A stretch of 64,000 bases of DNA from assembly GCF_018139545.1 (NCBI RefSeq), contig NZ_JAGSPJ010000003.1, positions 62,001-126,000 of the forward strand. Direction: 5' to 3'. Origin of the DNA: Affinundibacterium fentianense. Its GTDB lineage: Bacteria; Pseudomonadota; Gammaproteobacteria; Burkholderiales; Burkholderiaceae_D. Every line of letters begins with the position of its first letter. Within the stretch, counting starts at the first letter, position 1. Under the pieces are notes generated by a model. The model had not been told where the DNA came from and did not search any database. It was given only the letters and a program-made list of their open reading frames with translations. The position numbers and the translations under genes are program-made. Of this stretch, positions 18,734 through 29,137 are shown in pieces.

Positions 18734-21376
18734 ATGGATCAATTCGCAAAAGAAACACTCCCGATTTCCCTTGAAGAAGAAATGCGCAAGAGCTACCTCG
18801 ACTACGCCATGAGCGTGATCGTCGGTCGTGCTTTGCCGGATGTGCGGGATGGTTTAAAGCCTGTGCATAGACGCGTTTTGTTCGCGATGCATGAAATGAA
18901 TAACGTCTACAACCGCCCGTTCGTCAAATGTGCGCGTGTGGTCGGTGAAGTCATGGGTAAGTATCATCCGCATGGCGATGCTTCCATTTACGATACCTTA
19001 GTGCGTATGGCGCAGGACTTTTCCTTGCGTTACACCTTGGTTGATGGTCAGGGTAACTTCGGTTCGGTCGATGGCGATAATGCCGCGGCGATGCGTTATA
19101 CCGAGTGTCGCTTGGATAAGATCGCAAATGAAATTTTGGCGGACATCGACAAAGAAACTGTCGATTTCGTGCCTAACTACGATGGCAAAGAAAAAGAACC
19201 ATCCGTTTTGCCAACCCGTATTCCAAATTTATTGATCAATGGCTCTTCTGGTATTGCTGTTGGTATGGCGACCAATATTCCGCCGCACAATATCACTGAA
19301 ATCATAAATGGCGCTTTGCATGTATTGCGCAACCCAGAATGCACGATTGATGAATTGATCGAAATTATTCCTGCACCAGATTTTCCAACTGCAGGTTTGA
19401 TCTACGGTGTATCCGGCGTGCGTGATGGCTATCGTACTGGTCGTGGTCGTGTGGTGATGCGCGCCAAGACGCACTTTGAAGAATTTGGTAAAGAAGGCCG
19501 TACTGCGATCATCGTTGATGAGTTGCCGTACCAAGTGAATAAAAAGTCCTTGTTGGAGCGTATTGCTGAAAACGTTCGCGATAAAAAGCTCGAAGGTATC
19601 TCTGATATTCGCGATGAATCCGATAAGTCGGGTATGCGCGTTGTGATCGAATTGAAGCGCGGCGAAGTTCCTGAAGTCGTTTTGAATAATTTGTACAAAC
19701 AAACGCAATTGCAAGATACGTTTGGTATGAATATGGTGGCCTTGGTGAATGGTCAACCGAAGTTGTTGAACTTGAAGCAAATGCTCGAATGCTTCTTGTC
19801 GCATCGTCGCGAAGTAGTCACACGTCGCACCGTATTTGAATTGCGCAAAGCACGTGATCGTGGTCATGTGTTGGAAGGTTTGGCAGTTGCCTTGGCAAAT
19901 ATCGACGATTTCATCGCGATTATTAAGGCGGCACCAACGCCGCCAATTGCGAAACAAGAATTGATGACGCGCGCTTGGGATAGCTCTATGGTGCGTGAAA
20001 TGTTGACGCGCACAGCGGCTGATAATCCAGGCGGTATCGAAGCATTCCGCCCTGAGAGTTTGCCTAAGCACTATGGCATCCAGCCAGATGGCTTGTATAA
20101 ATTGTCTGACGACCAAGCGCAAGAAATTTTGCAAATGCGTTTGCAACGCTTGACCGGCTTGGAACAAGACAAGATCGTTAATGAATACAAAGATGTGATG
20201 GCAGAGATTGCTGATCTCTTGGATATTTTGTCTAAGCCAGAGCGCGTCACTGTCATCATTACCGATGAAATGACAGCCTGCATGAACGAATACGGCATCG
20301 GCAATAAAGATGCACGTCGTTCCGAAATCGTCTTGAATGCGACTGATTTAGAAACAGAAGATTTGATTACCCCTGTCGATATGGTTGTCACCTTATCGCA
20401 CACAGGCTATATGAAGTCACAACCATTGTCCGAATACCGTGCACAAAAACGGGGTGGACGTGGTAAGCAAGCGGCAGCGACAAAAGACGACGATTGGATT
20501 GAACAACTCTTTGTCGCGAATACCCACGATTACATCTTATGCTTCTCGAACCGTGGCCGTATGTACTGGTTGAAAGTGTATGAAGTGCCGCAAGGTTCAC
20601 GTAATTCACGTGGTAAGCCGATTGTGAATATGTTCCCATTGCAAGAGGGCGAAAAGATTACGGTGATCTTGCCATTGTCTGGTGATAATCGTAGCTTCCC
20701 AGAAGACCATTATGTCTTTATGTCGACCAGTCTTGGTACCGTAAAGAAAACGCCATTGACTGATTTCAGTAATCCTCGTAAAGCGGGCATTATTGCTGTT
20801 GATTTGGATGAGGGTGACTTCTTGATCGGTGCAGCTTTGACCGATGGTAAGCACGACGTGATGCTGTTCTCTGATGCAGGCAAGGCAGTGCGTTTTGATG
20901 AGAACGATGTGCGTCCTATGGGGCGTACCGCACGCGGTGTGCGCGGTATGAATCTGGAAGAAGGTCAACAAGTCATCGCCTTGTTGGTGGCAGAAAACGA
21001 ACAGCAATCCGTTTTGACGGCAACTGAAAATGGCTTCGGCAAACGCACGCCAATTACGGAATACACACGTCATGGCCGCGGTACCAAAGGCATGATTGCC
21101 ATCCAAACTTCAGAGCGTAACGGTAAAGTCGTTGCCGCGACCTTGGTCGAACCAACTGATGAAATCATGTTGATTACCACTGGTGGCGTGTTGATCCGTA
21201 CCCGTGTTTCAGAAATTCGTGAAATGGGTCGTGCAACACAAGGCGTGACTTTGATTGCAGTAGAAGATGGTACAAAACTCTCTGGTTTGCAGCGTATTGT
21301 GGAAACGGATGCTGATCCGGAAGTCGCGGATGCTGAGGCTGGTGAAGCTAACGGTGACGCACCTGTCGAAGAATAA
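18734..21376 (+). CDS. gyrA: DNA gyrase subunit A
   Basis: An 880-residue type II topoisomerase subunit that with GyrB introduces negative supercoils. The catalytic tyrosine is Tyr122 in AMRYTECRL, in exactly the E. coli numbering. The quinolone-resistance region reads [13 protein letters not shown], with Ala at position 83 and Asp at 87. The GyrA box QKRGGRG near residue 570 in front of the beta-pinwheel C-terminal domain separates it from ParC. The tail is acidic ([22 protein letters not shown] region). No Shine-Dalgarno sequence is obvious before the ATG. serC follows after a gap of palindromic repeats. Confidence 0.97.
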   Translation: MDQFAKETLPISLEEEMRKSYLDYAMSVIVGRALPDVRDGLKPVHRRVLFAMHEMNNVYNRPFVKCARVVGEVMGKYHPHGDASIYDTLVRMAQDFSLRYTLVDGQGNFGSVDGDNAAAMRYTECRLDKIANEILADIDKETVDFVPNYDGKEKEPSVLPTRIPNLLINGSSGIAVGMATNIPPHNITEIINGALHVLRNPECTIDELIEIIPAPDFPTAGLIYGVSGVRDGYRTGRGRVVMRAKTHFEEFGKEGRTAIIVDELPYQVNKKSLLERIAENVRDKKLEGISDIRDESDKSGMRVVIELKRGEVPEVVLNNLYKQTQLQDTFGMNMVALVNGQPKLLNLKQMLECFLSHRREVVTRRTVFELRKARDRGHVLEGLAVALANIDDFIAIIKAAPTPPIAKQELMTRAWDSSMVREMLTRTAADNPGGIEAFRPESLPKHYGIQPDGLYKLSDDQAQEILQMRLQRLTGLEQDKIVNEYKDVMAEIADLLDILSKPERVTVIITDEMTACMNEYGIGNKDARRSEIVLNATDLETEDLITPVDMVVTLSHTGYMKSQPLSEYRAQKRGGRGKQAAATKDDDWIEQLFVANTHDYILCFSNRGRMYWLKVYEVPQGSRNSRGKPIVNMFPLQEGEKITVILPLSGDNRSFPEDHYVFMSTSLGTVKKTPLTDFSNPRKAGIIAVDLDEGDFLIGAALTDGKHDVMLFSDAGKAVRFDENDVRPMGRTARGVRGMNLEEGQQVIALLVAENEQQSVLTATENGFGKRTPITEYTRHGRGTKGMIAIQTSERNGKVVAATLVEPTDEIMLITTGGVLIRTRVSEIREMGRATQGVTLIAVEDGTKLSGLQRIVETDADPEVADAEAGEANGDAPVEE

Positions 21377-21383
21377 TCGCAGG

Positions 21384-21406
21384 GTGGGCACGGTTTACGT
21401 GCCCAC
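21384..21406. repeat. Palindromic repeat copy 1 (GTGGGCAC type)
   Basis: GTGGGCAC and GTGCCCAC pair perfectly over a seven-base loop just after gyrA. There is no T run. The extended form GGGTGGGCA...CCCACG recurs inverted at 21466-21494. Confidence 0.7.
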
Positions 21407-21447
21407 GCGTTACGCTTAAGTTACTTCGGAAAATATTGAAATAAATC

Positions 21448-21463
21448 TCCGGCGTTTGCCGGA
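21448..21463. repeat. Small hairpin TCCGGC-GTTT-GCCGGA
   Basis: Six-base-pair stem between the two inverted copies of the GTGGGC repeat. Confidence 0.5.
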
Positions 21464-21465
21464 CA

Positions 21466-21494
21466 CGTGGGTGTAAAGCCTTGCCCACCTTACG
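21466..21494. repeat. Palindromic repeat copy 2, inverted
   Basis: Its reverse complement begins CGTAAGGTGGGCAAGGCTTT and ends CACCCACG, clearly related to copy 1 but decayed (stem GTGGGT/GCCCAC). The pair makes a 110-base composite between gyrA and serC. Confidence 0.6.
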
Positions 21495-21517
21495 TTTAAT
21501 ACTACGGTTTGAAAACC

Positions 21518-22624
21518 ATGACGACGATCTACAATTTCTCAGCCGGCCCAGCCGTCTTACCGAAAGAAGTCTTGCAACAGGCAGCGAGTGAAATGTTAGA
21601 TTGGCATGGCAGTGGCATGTCGGTGATGGAAATGAGTCATCGCGGTCCGGAATTTATGTCTATCTTGGCGCAAGCCCAAGCCGATTTGCGCGAGCTATTG
21701 AACGTTCCTGCTAACTATAAAATCTTGTTTTTGCAGGGTGGTGGCCTTGGCGAAAACGCGATCATTCCTATGAATTTGGTCGGGCGTAAAGCGCAGCCTG
21801 CGACGATTGATTTTATTCACGCCGGATCTTGGAGTGGAAAATCGATTAAGGAAGCGCAAAAATACGCAAATGTGAACGTTGCAGCGTCGAGCCAGGCGAC
21901 GGGTTTTGACGTCGTTCCAAACCCAAGCAGTTGGCAATTGAGTGCTGATCCCGCGTACGTGCATGTGTGTACTAACGAGACTATAGACGGTGTCGAATAT
22001 CATTTTGTCCCGGACGTCGCGGCGCAAACCAATAATGCCCCTTTGGTGGCCGACATGTCTTCGCATATTTTGTCGCGCGAGATTGATGTTGCTAAATATG
22101 GTGTGATTTTTGGTGGCGCACAAAAAAACATCGGCCCTGCAGGTTTGACCTTGGTCATTGTGCGAGAAGATTTATTAGGTTCTGCCTTATCCATTTGCCC
22201 GTCGGCCTTTGATTGGAAAAATGTGGCGGACAATGATTCCATGTACAACACGCCACCGACTTATTCCATTTATATCGCTGGTTTAGTGTTCCAATGGTTG
22301 AAGCGACAGGGCGGCGTAGCGGCGATGGAGCGTCAAAATATCGCGAAAGCCAATTTGCTGTATGACTTTTTAGATAGTACCGACTTCTATGTGACGAAAG
22401 TCGCTAAAGAATTCCGTTCACGCATGAACGTGCCGTTCTATTTGAAAGACGAATCCTTAAATGCCGCGTTTTTGACAGCCGCGAAAGAACGTGGTTTGTT
22501 ACAGTTGAAAGGACATAAATCAGTCGGCGGCATGCGTGCCTCGATTTATAACGCAATGCCGATTGAAGGTGTGCAGGCTTTGGTGGCGTTTATGCGGGAT
22601 TTTGCGATCGCAAACGGCAAGTAA
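21518..22624 (+). CDS. serC: Phosphoserine aminotransferase
   Basis: A 368-residue PLP enzyme of serine (and pyridoxal phosphate) biosynthesis that transaminates 3-phosphohydroxypyruvate. The start [18 protein letters not shown] is the family opening; the PLP lysine is in [13 protein letters not shown] near residue 203, and HRGPEF and the C-terminal [14 protein letters not shown] substrate loop are intact. A TTG three codons earlier is possible, but the ATG at 21518 fits the family. It starts the usual serC-pheA-tyrA-aroA-cmk series. Confidence 0.95.
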   Translation: MTTIYNFSAGPAVLPKEVLQQAASEMLDWHGSGMSVMEMSHRGPEFMSILAQAQADLRELLNVPANYKILFLQGGGLGENAIIPMNLVGRKAQPATIDFIHAGSWSGKSIKEAQKYANVNVAASSQATGFDVVPNPSSWQLSADPAYVHVCTNETIDGVEYHFVPDVAAQTNNAPLVADMSSHILSREIDVAKYGVIFGGAQKNIGPAGLTLVIVREDLLGSALSICPSAFDWKNVADNDSMYNTPPTYSIYIAGLVFQWLKRQGGVAAMERQNIAKANLLYDFLDSTDFYVTKVAKEFRSRMNVPFYLKDESLNAAFLTAAKERGLLQLKGHKSVGGMRASIYNAMPIEGVQALVAFMRDFAIANGK

Positions 22625-22803
22625 GATTCGTCAAATAATAGATTCAAAATCATCAGCCCTTTCTTCGCATGGTACCCACCATCACCTAGAAACCGTGGCG
22701 CTGATGAATCAAGTCAAAAGCTTGAATTAGATTGAGTAGAAATAAGATTTTTTCAATCGTGCTTTAGGCATGTTTGAACCCAAAACGGTTTTTAGGTTTT
22801 CAA

Positions 22804-23877
22804 ATGAACGACAATAAATTACTTCCTCTTAGAGAGAAAATCGATGCGATAGATACAGCAATTTTAGAGTTGCTGAATCAACGTGCCAACGTTGCGCAAG
22901 AAGTTGGGCATGTGAAAGCAGAGACCAATGCACCCGTATTTCGACCTGAGCGTGAGGCACAGGTTTTGCGCAATATGGCTGCAAAAAATACCGGCCCTTT
23001 GCTGAATGAAGATATTCAATTAATTTTCCGCGAAGTGATGTCCGCCTGTCGCGCGCTAGAGCGGCGTGTGGTGGTGGCATTCTTGGGACCTGTTGGCACT
23101 TTTAGTGAGCAAGCGGTGTATAAGCAATTCGGTCACGCGATCGAAGCTTTGCCTTGCATTTCTATCGACGAAGTATTCCGTGCGACCGAAGCAGGTACGG
23201 CCGATTTTGGCGTGGTGCCGATTGAAAATTCTTCTGAGGGCGCTATTAATCGCACTCTCGATTTGCTATTGCAAACGAGTCTGGCGATTAGCGGGGAAGT
23301 CGCGATTCCTGTGCAGCACAGCCTGATGAGTAAGTCCGGCACGATGGAAGGTGTGACGCGTATCTGTGCACACTCGCAAGCACTGGCGCAGTGTCAGGCT
23401 TGGCTCAATCAACATTACCCGCACGTCGAGAGACAAGCCGTTGCCTCTAATGCAGAAGCCGCGCGTATGGCGAGTGCCGATTACAGCGTCGCTGCAATTG
23501 CGAGTGAAATCGCTGGCCATCAATACAATCTGGGAATTGTCAGTGCGCATATTCAAGACGATCCGCATAACCGAACGCGTTTTGCGGTAGTGGGGCGTTT
23601 GAATACGACGCCTAGCGGCAAGGATCAAACCTCTATCGTGTTAGCCACGCCGAACAAGGCAGGTGCTGTTTACAATTTGTTGGCGCCTCTGTCCAAGCAC
23701 GGTGTATCAATGACACGCTTCGAATCACGTCCGGCACGTACCGGCAATTGGGAATATTACTTCTACGTCGATGTCGAGGGGCATGCAATGGATGCCAAGG
23801 TTAAGGCGGCGATGGATGAATTGAATCAGGATGCGGCCTTCTTTAAAATTCTTGGATCGTATCCTTGCACGGTTTGA
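22804..23877 (+). CDS. pheA: Chorismate mutase / prephenate dehydratase (P-protein)
   Basis: A bifunctional 357-residue enzyme making phenylpyruvate for phenylalanine. Residues 1-90 form an AroQ-type mutase (LREKIDAIDTAILELLNQRA, VGHVKAE), followed by the dehydratase (VAFLGPVGTFSEQAVYKQF, then VPIENSSEGAINRTLDLL and the catalytic threonine in NRTRFAVVG) and a C-terminal ACT domain (GAVYNLLAPLSKHGVSMTRFESRP) that binds phenylalanine for feedback inhibition. TAGG lies eight bases before the ATG at 22804; an in-frame TTG ten codons earlier is less likely. The hisC gene that often follows pheA in Burkholderiales is absent. Confidence 0.95.
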   Translation: MNDNKLLPLREKIDAIDTAILELLNQRANVAQEVGHVKAETNAPVFRPEREAQVLRNMAAKNTGPLLNEDIQLIFREVMSACRALERRVVVAFLGPVGTFSEQAVYKQFGHAIEALPCISIDEVFRATEAGTADFGVVPIENSSEGAINRTLDLLLQTSLAISGEVAIPVQHSLMSKSGTMEGVTRICAHSQALAQCQAWLNQHYPHVERQAVASNAEAARMASADYSVAAIASEIAGHQYNLGIVSAHIQDDPHNRTRFAVVGRLNTTPSGKDQTSIVLATPNKAGAVYNLLAPLSKHGVSMTRFESRPARTGNWEYYFYVDVEGHAMDAKVKAAMDELNQDAAFFKILGSYPCTV

Positions 23878-23952
23878 TGTGAGGATAGGTGCAGGTTGCA
23901 CCTTCACTACACTACGGATGAAATTCTTGAGCAAATAGGTTCGAATAACATT

Positions 23953-23990
23953 CCCTCTCCCGCAGGCGGGAGAGGGCTAGGGTGAGGGTG
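23953..23990 (+). repeat. REP-like palindromic repeat, copy A
   Basis: CCCTCTCCCGC and GCGGGAGAGGG pair perfectly (11 bp) over two bases, followed by CTAGGGTGAGGGTG. This type of element is widespread in proteobacterial intergenic regions. Copy B lies inverted 100 bases away. Confidence 0.85.
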
Positions 23991-24077
23991 GTTCAGAAAT
24001 TGTGAGTTGAATTTAGGAGTATGTTTATCGTCGCTCTTGATTTCTGTCCTTCTAAATATTTTTCTGGAATCTGAATC

Positions 24078-24117
24078 ACCCTCATCCCCAACCCTTCTCC
24101 CGCTTGCGGGAGAAGGG
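24078..24117 (-). repeat. REP-like palindromic repeat, copy B
   Basis: CCCTTCTCCCGC and GCGGGAGAAGGG pair (12 bp) over TT, preceded by CACCCTCATCCCCAA, the reverse complement of the tail in copy A. A and B thus form an inverted pair between pheA and tyrA. Confidence 0.85.
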
Positions 24118-24167
24118 CATAGTCAAAACGTGTTCTAACAAAATAATTGTTGATAGTGATTTTAAAA

Positions 24168-25097
24168 ATGAAGAATGATGAGACGTCTGTACGTCCACGC
24201 TTTAACAAAGTTGTTCTGATCGGCGTTGGTCTAATCGGCGGCTCCTTCGCTTTGTCATTAAAAAAAGCGAACGCAGTAACGCATGTCGTCGGTTTGGACC
24301 GCCACTTAGCGTCTTTGGAGGCAGCGAAGCAGTTAAATTTTATCGATAGCTTTACCGAAGATATCGCATCAGCGGTGCAAGATGCGGATTTGATTGTGAT
24401 CGCGACGCCAGTTGCCCAAACCGAAAAGATACTCAGCGCGATTTATCCGTATTTGGGGGCGAACACTTTAGTCACTGACGTTGGCAGTACTAAAGCCGAT
24501 GTAGTGCGAGCTGCAAGAAATGCCTTGCATGAAAAAATCGCGCAATTTGTGCCAGCACATCCGATTGCCGGGCGTGAAAAAAATGGCCCTGAAGCAGCTA
24601 TCGATGATTTGTATGTTGGCAAAAAAGTCGTGATCACGCGCCTAGCAGAAAATAGTGATCAAGCAGTTGAATTGGTTGCGCAAGCATGGCGTGCCTGTGG
24701 TGCCATCATTCATCATTTAAGCTCTGAGGAGCATGATCAAGTTTTTGCTTCGGTCAGTCATTTGCCGCATCTGTTGGCCTATGCTTTGGTAGATGATATC
24801 GCTGCAAAACCGCACGCTGATCGCCTATTTCAATATGCAGCGAGTGGCTTCCGAGATTTCACACGTATTGCAGGGTCTTCGCCAGAGATGTGGCGCGATA
24901 TTAGTCTGGCTAATCGTGATGCGATTTTGGAGGAGTTGGATTCATATAGTGCCAAACTAAAACAATTGCGAGCAAGTTTAGAGGCTAATGATAGCGCTGG
25001 TTTAGAAGCAATTTACAGTCGTGCACAAACCGCGCGGCTGAATTGGATTACGGCAATCGAAGCGGCAGAAGCACAGAATAGAGATGGCGGCGACTAA
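24168..25097 (+). CDS. tyrA: Prephenate dehydrogenase
   Basis: A 309-residue NAD(P)-dependent enzyme that makes 4-hydroxyphenylpyruvate for tyrosine. The Rossmann start VVLIGVGLIGGSFALSLKK is near residue 15, the catalytic-site motifs VTDVGSTKADVV and PAHPIAGREKNGPEAA follow, and HH..SSEEHDQVFASVSHLPHLLAYAL is the substrate helix. There is no ACT domain. The ATG at 24168 is used; a TTG seven codons upstream overlaps the repeat region. The gap to pheA holds only the two REP-like repeats. Confidence 0.94.
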   Translation: MKNDETSVRPRFNKVVLIGVGLIGGSFALSLKKANAVTHVVGLDRHLASLEAAKQLNFIDSFTEDIASAVQDADLIVIATPVAQTEKILSAIYPYLGANTLVTDVGSTKADVVRAARNALHEKIAQFVPAHPIAGREKNGPEAAIDDLYVGKKVVITRLAENSDQAVELVAQAWRACGAIIHHLSSEEHDQVFASVSHLPHLLAYALVDDIAAKPHADRLFQYAASGFRDFTRIAGSSPEMWRDISLANRDAILEELDSYSAKLKQLRASLEANDSAGLEAIYSRAQTARLNWITAIEAAEAQNRDGGD

Positions 25098-25100
25098 TTA

Positions 25101-25130
25101 GGTATAAATAAGTATAAGTAGATATAAATA
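25101..25130 (+). repeat. Three tandem AT-rich decamers
   Basis: GGTATAAATA, AGTATAAGTA and GATATAAATA stand head to tail, 10 bases per unit, four bases after tyrA. They share the core GTATAAATA with one or two changes each. Confidence 0.6.
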
Positions 25131-25234
25131 GCTTGCGCGGTGCGCACTGAGCACTGAGGCGATTGGTTAAAAAAAGGGTGTGTACAGCCCACGCTACGCG
25201 AATAGATTCTGTTGTATTTAAATAGAGAAAAAGC

Positions 25235-26572
25235 ATGAAAGAACACAGCAAACATTACCCACCATATCTTGACTTACATCCCGTGATGAAAGTGCAGGGC
25301 ACAGTCCGCTTGCCGGGTTCTAAGAGTATTTCGAATCGGATCTTGCTGTTGGCGGCCTTGTCTAAAGGCACAACACAGATCCATGATTTGCTCGCATCCG
25401 ACGACACGATGGTGATGTTAAATGCACTGCAAAAACTCGGTGTACATTGGACCCAAGAAGGCAACACGCACAACTATACGGTGATCGGTGCGAATGGCGT
25501 TTTTCCGAATCATCATGCGGATTTATTTATGGGCAATGCGGGTACCGCAATTCGACCGCTGGTGGCTGCACTCGCAGTCCTAGGTGGCGATTACACGGTA
25601 CACGGGGTAGCGCGCATGCATGAGCGTCCGATTGGTGATTTGGTCGATGCTTTAAATGCCGTGGGTGCGCAGATTGATTACACAAGCAATCCTGGCTATC
25701 CACCGTTGCACATCAAGCGCGGGCATATCCATGCGCAGAAGATGCAAGTGAAGGGCAATGTTTCTAGTCAATTTTTAACTGCTTTGTTGATGGCTTCACC
25801 ACTTGCTGCGCAGCATAGTGATGTGGTGATTGAAGTGGTGGGCGATTTAATTTCTAAACCCTATATCGAAATTACACTAAATCTGATGGCACGCTTTGGC
25901 GTCGAAGTTGTACGCGATGGTTGGCAGTGTTTTACTATCAAAGCGGGCCAGCATTATGTCTCGCCTGGAGTGGTGTATGTGGAAGGAGATGCTTCTTCCG
26001 CATCGTATTTTTTAGCGGCTGGTGCGATTGCGGGTGGGCCGATTCGAGTTGAAGGCGTTGGCAAAAATAGCATACAAGGCGATGTCCGTTTTGCTGAAGC
26101 ACTAGAAAAAATGGGTGCCAAAATCACCATGGGGGATAATTGGATTGAGGCTGAAACACAAGGTCCACTGCAAGCAATTGATATGGATTTTAACCATATT
26201 CCCGATGCGGCGATGACGATCGCGATCGCTGCTTTGTATGCGAACGGTACCACGACTTTGCGCAATATCGAAAGCTGGCGGGTTAAAGAAACTGATCGCA
26301 TTGTGGCAATGGCAACAGAATTGCGTAAACTTGGCGCGATTGTTGAGGACGGTCAAGACTTTATGACGGTCACGCCACCAGCCGAACTTGCGCCAGCGAC
26401 GATAGATACCTATGATGATCACAGAATGGCGATGTGCTTTTCATTGGCGACCTTAGATGGTGTTGCGCGCCGAGGGGCAGCGATGCGGATTAACGATCCT
26501 AAGTGCGTTGCTAAAACTTTTCCTGACTTCTTCGAAGCTTTTATGAAGATCAAACACGAGGATTTATTTTGA
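25235..26572 (+). CDS. aroA: 3-phosphoshikimate 1-carboxyvinyltransferase (EPSP synthase)
   Basis: A 445-residue enzyme of the shikimate pathway joining shikimate 3-phosphate and phosphoenolpyruvate. PEP- and shikimate-binding motifs are the [17 protein letters not shown] segment (about 27-43) and [17 protein letters not shown] (about 100), with the catalytic [11 protein letters not shown]sp and the [11 protein letters not shown] block towards the end. The NAGTA form is the glyphosate-sensitive class I pattern. AGAGAAAAAGC precedes the ATG. Its stop overlaps the TTG start of cmk by four bases, so both are translated as a unit. Confidence 0.95.
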   Translation: MKEHSKHYPPYLDLHPVMKVQGTVRLPGSKSISNRILLLAALSKGTTQIHDLLASDDTMVMLNALQKLGVHWTQEGNTHNYTVIGANGVFPNHHADLFMGNAGTAIRPLVAALAVLGGDYTVHGVARMHERPIGDLVDALNAVGAQIDYTSNPGYPPLHIKRGHIHAQKMQVKGNVSSQFLTALLMASPLAAQHSDVVIEVVGDLISKPYIEITLNLMARFGVEVVRDGWQCFTIKAGQHYVSPGVVYVEGDASSASYFLAAGAIAGGPIRVEGVGKNSIQGDVRFAEALEKMGAKITMGDNWIEAETQGPLQAIDMDFNHIPDAAMTIAIAALYANGTTTLRNIESWRVKETDRIVAMATELRKLGAIVEDGQDFMTVTPPAELAPATIDTYDDHRMAMCFSLATLDGVARRGAAMRINDPKCVAKTFPDFFEAFMKIKHEDLF

Positions 26573-27249
26573 ACGGTTCTACCAGTATTCCTGTCATTAG
26601 TATTGATGGTCCTACCGCTTCCGGTAAAGGAACGGTCGCGCATCGTGTGGCGAAGCAGTTGGGTTTTCATTACCTCGATTCGGGCGCGCTGTATCGTTTG
26701 ACTGCCTTATCCGCGATACGTCATGGGATCGCCTTGGAACAAGAGCAAGCAATTGCTGATTTGGCACGTGTATTGCCGTGCCGATTTGAAAAAGGCCATG
26801 TATTTCTCGCAGGTGATGATGTGACGGACGCGGTAAGGCAAGAAGCAATTGGCGTTGCTGCCTCGAAAATTGCCGTTTTACCATTGGTTCGAAAAGCCTT
26901 GGTCGAGTTGCAAGTGTCATTTCGTCAATTGCCCGGTTTAGTGGCGGATGGGCGTGACATGGGCACTGTGATCTTCCCTGATGCAATCCAAAAGGTCTTT
27001 TTGACCGCAAGTGTGGAAGCACGTGCAAATCGTCGCTATAAGCAATTGATTGAAAAGGGTTTTCCTGCTAATATGGAAGACTTGGTAAAAGATTTGGCAG
27101 AACGTGATGCTCGCGACATGGCTCGCACAGAAGCGCCTCTCAAACCCGCACCAGGCGCGTTTATCTTAGATACGTCTCATATCACTGCGAACGAAGCAGT
27201 GCATCAGATACTTAGTCTCTATACTGACGCGGTAAGAAGTAAAAAATAA
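26569..27249 (+). CDS. cmk: Cytidylate kinase
   Basis: A 226-residue kinase converting CMP and dCMP to diphosphates. The P-loop [16 protein letters not shown] is at about 11-26, close to the N-terminus, followed by [26 protein letters not shown] and the [14 protein letters not shown] lid complete the family. The only possible start is TTG at 26569, four bases overlapping aroA (TTGA), with GAGGA eight bases upstream. The aroA-cmk-rpsA order is conserved in proteobacteria. Confidence 0.95.
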   Translation: MNGSTSIPVISIDGPTASGKGTVAHRVAKQLGFHYLDSGALYRLTALSAIRHGIALEQEQAIADLARVLPCRFEKGHVFLAGDDVTDAVRQEAIGVAASKIAVLPLVRKALVELQVSFRQLPGLVADGRDMGTVIFPDAIQKVFLTASVEARANRRYKQLIEKGFPANMEDLVKDLAERDARDMARTEAPLKPAPGAFILDTSHITANEAVHQILSLYTDAVRSKK

Positions 27250-27278
27250 TCGTCTTATTTTTTTGCGTAAGAATCCCC

Positions 27279-27302
27279 AAGCTCAGATCGTCTGCTGGGC
27301 TT
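27279..27302 (+). terminator. Hairpin between cmk and rpsA
   Basis: AAGCTCAG pairs with CTGGGCTT (one wobble) over an eight-base loop, followed by GTTGAT. It may end cmk transcripts or act in the rpsA leader; it resembles the gyrA leader hairpin in its CTGGnCTTGTT end. Confidence 0.45.
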
Positions 27303-27401
27303 GTTGATAGGTTCTCATTTAGGCGCAAAGTCTGAATGAGTTTGTTTAACTCAACCCGGTAAATAGACCTTTTGTCCTATTCCGGCTAACTCGTAAATAT
27401 T

Positions 27402-29117
27402 ATGTCTACAGTCTACATGTCTCAAGATTTCGCAACTGGTGCAGATAGCTTCGCAGCTTTGTTCGAAGAGTCTTTGTCACGCCAAGATATGCGCTCCGGT
27501 GAAGTGATTTCTGCCGAAGTCGTTCGCATCGACCACAACTTCGTGATCGTGAACGCAGGCCTCAAATCTGAAGCCTTTATTCCTGTTGAAGAATTCAAAA
27601 ACGACCAAGGTGAATTGGAAGTTAATATCGGTGATTTCGTATCCGTAGCGATCGAATCATTGGAAAACGGTTTCGGTGACACAATTTTGTCCCGCGACAA
27701 AGCAAAACGTTTGGCATCATGGCTCGCGCTGGAAAAAGCGTTGGAGTCTGGCGAAATGGTTGTTGGTACAGTCAATGGCAAAGTAAAAGGTGGTTTGACA
27801 GTTCTCACGAACGGCATCCGCGCATTCTTGCCAGGTTCATTGGTTGATACACGCCCAGTTAAGGATACAACTCCTTACGAAGGCAAAACAATGGAATTCA
27901 AAGTTATCAAGCTCGACCGTAAGCGTAACAACGTTGTGTTGTCACGTCGTGCAGTTGTTGAAGCTTCTATGGGTGAAGAACGTCAGAAATTGATGGAAAA
28001 CCTGAAAGAAGGCACAGTGGTTACTGGCTTGGTTAAAAACATCACTGACTACGGTGCGTTCGTTGATTTGGGCGGCATCGATGGCTTGTTGCACATCACT
28101 GATTTGGCATGGCGCCGTGTACGTCACCCATCTGAAGTTCTCACAGTGGGTCAAGAAATCACTGCGAAGATCCTCAAGTTTGATCAAGAGAAAAACCGTG
28201 TTTCTCTCGGCGTTAAACAATTGGGTGATGATCCATGGACAGGTTTGGCACGTCGTTACCCAGCAAACACACGTTTGTTCGGTAAAGTAACAAACTTGAC
28301 AGACTACGGTGCGTTCGTTGAAGTTGAACAAGGTATCGAAGGTTTGGTCCACGTTTCCGAAATGGATTGGACAAACAAAAACGTTGCACCAAACAAAGTT
28401 GTTCAATTGGGCGACGAAGTTGAAGTTATGGTATTGGAAATCGACGAAGAACGTCGTCGTATCAGCTTGGGCATGAAACAATGCAAAGCAAATCCATGGG
28501 ATGACTTCTCCTTGAACTTCAAAAAAGGCGACAAAGTTAAAGGCGCAATCAAGTCTATTACTGACTTCGGCGTGTTCATTGGCTTGACAGGCAACATCGA
28601 CGGTTTGGTGCATTTGTCTGATTTGTCTTGGAACGAAACAGGTGAAGAAGCAGTTCGTCGCTTCAAGAAAGGTGACGAGTTGGAAGCAGTTGTGTTGGCG
28701 ATCGATGTTGAACGTGAACGCGTTTCTCTCGGCGTAAAACAATTGGAAGGTGACCCATTCAACAACTACTGCGCAATGAATGACAAAGGCGCATTGGTGA
28801 CTGGTACAGTGAAATCTGTTGAAGCTAAAGGCGCAGTAATTCAATTGGCTGATGAAGTTGAAGGCTACTTGCGTGCATCTGAAATCTCCCGCGATCGCGT
28901 GGAAGATGCTGGTACACACTTGAAAGTTGGCGACACAGTTGAAGCATTGGTATTGAACATCGACCGTAAAGCACGTGGTATTCAATTGTCTATCAAGGCA
29001 AAAGATACAGCGGATACACAAGAAGCAATGGCAAAAATGTCGACAGACTCTAATGCTGCTTCTGGCACAACAAGCCTCGGTGCTTTGTTGAAAGCTAAGC
29101 TTGATAACAAAAACTAA
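27402..29117 (+). CDS. rpsA: 30S ribosomal protein S1
   Basis: A 571-residue RNA-binding protein that brings mRNA to the 30S subunit. Six S1 (OB-fold) repeats are visible; the later four share the pattern DYGAFV or DFGVFI with GLVHVSEM or [10 protein letters not shown]. The codon choice is strongly biased (repeated GTT, GAA, CGT, TTG), as expected for high expression. No Shine-Dalgarno is found before the ATG, which is usual for rpsA, whose own translation is feedback regulated by S1 in enterics. ihfB follows after 20 bases. Confidence 0.97.
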   Translation: MSTVYMSQDFATGADSFAALFEESLSRQDMRSGEVISAEVVRIDHNFVIVNAGLKSEAFIPVEEFKNDQGELEVNIGDFVSVAIESLENGFGDTILSRDKAKRLASWLALEKALESGEMVVGTVNGKVKGGLTVLTNGIRAFLPGSLVDTRPVKDTTPYEGKTMEFKVIKLDRKRNNVVLSRRAVVEASMGEERQKLMENLKEGTVVTGLVKNITDYGAFVDLGGIDGLLHITDLAWRRVRHPSEVLTVGQEITAKILKFDQEKNRVSLGVKQLGDDPWTGLARRYPANTRLFGKVTNLTDYGAFVEVEQGIEGLVHVSEMDWTNKNVAPNKVVQLGDEVEVMVLEIDEERRRISLGMKQCKANPWDDFSLNFKKGDKVKGAIKSITDFGVFIGLTGNIDGLVHLSDLSWNETGEEAVRRFKKGDELEAVVLAIDVERERVSLGVKQLEGDPFNNYCAMNDKGALVTGTVKSVEAKGAVIQLADEVEGYLRASEISRDRVEDAGTHLKVGDTVEALVLNIDRKARGIQLSIKAKDTADTQEAMAKMSTDSNAASGTTSLGALLKAKLDNKN

Positions 29118-29137
29118 GCAACGACCTGGTTTGATTT

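Noticed and set aside
19229..20167. Long minus-strand open frame (312 codons) inside gyrA
   Set aside because: Shadow of the biased codon usage of gyrA; His/Gln/Cys-rich composition is typical of antisense frames. The same applies to 27942-29021 inside rpsA.
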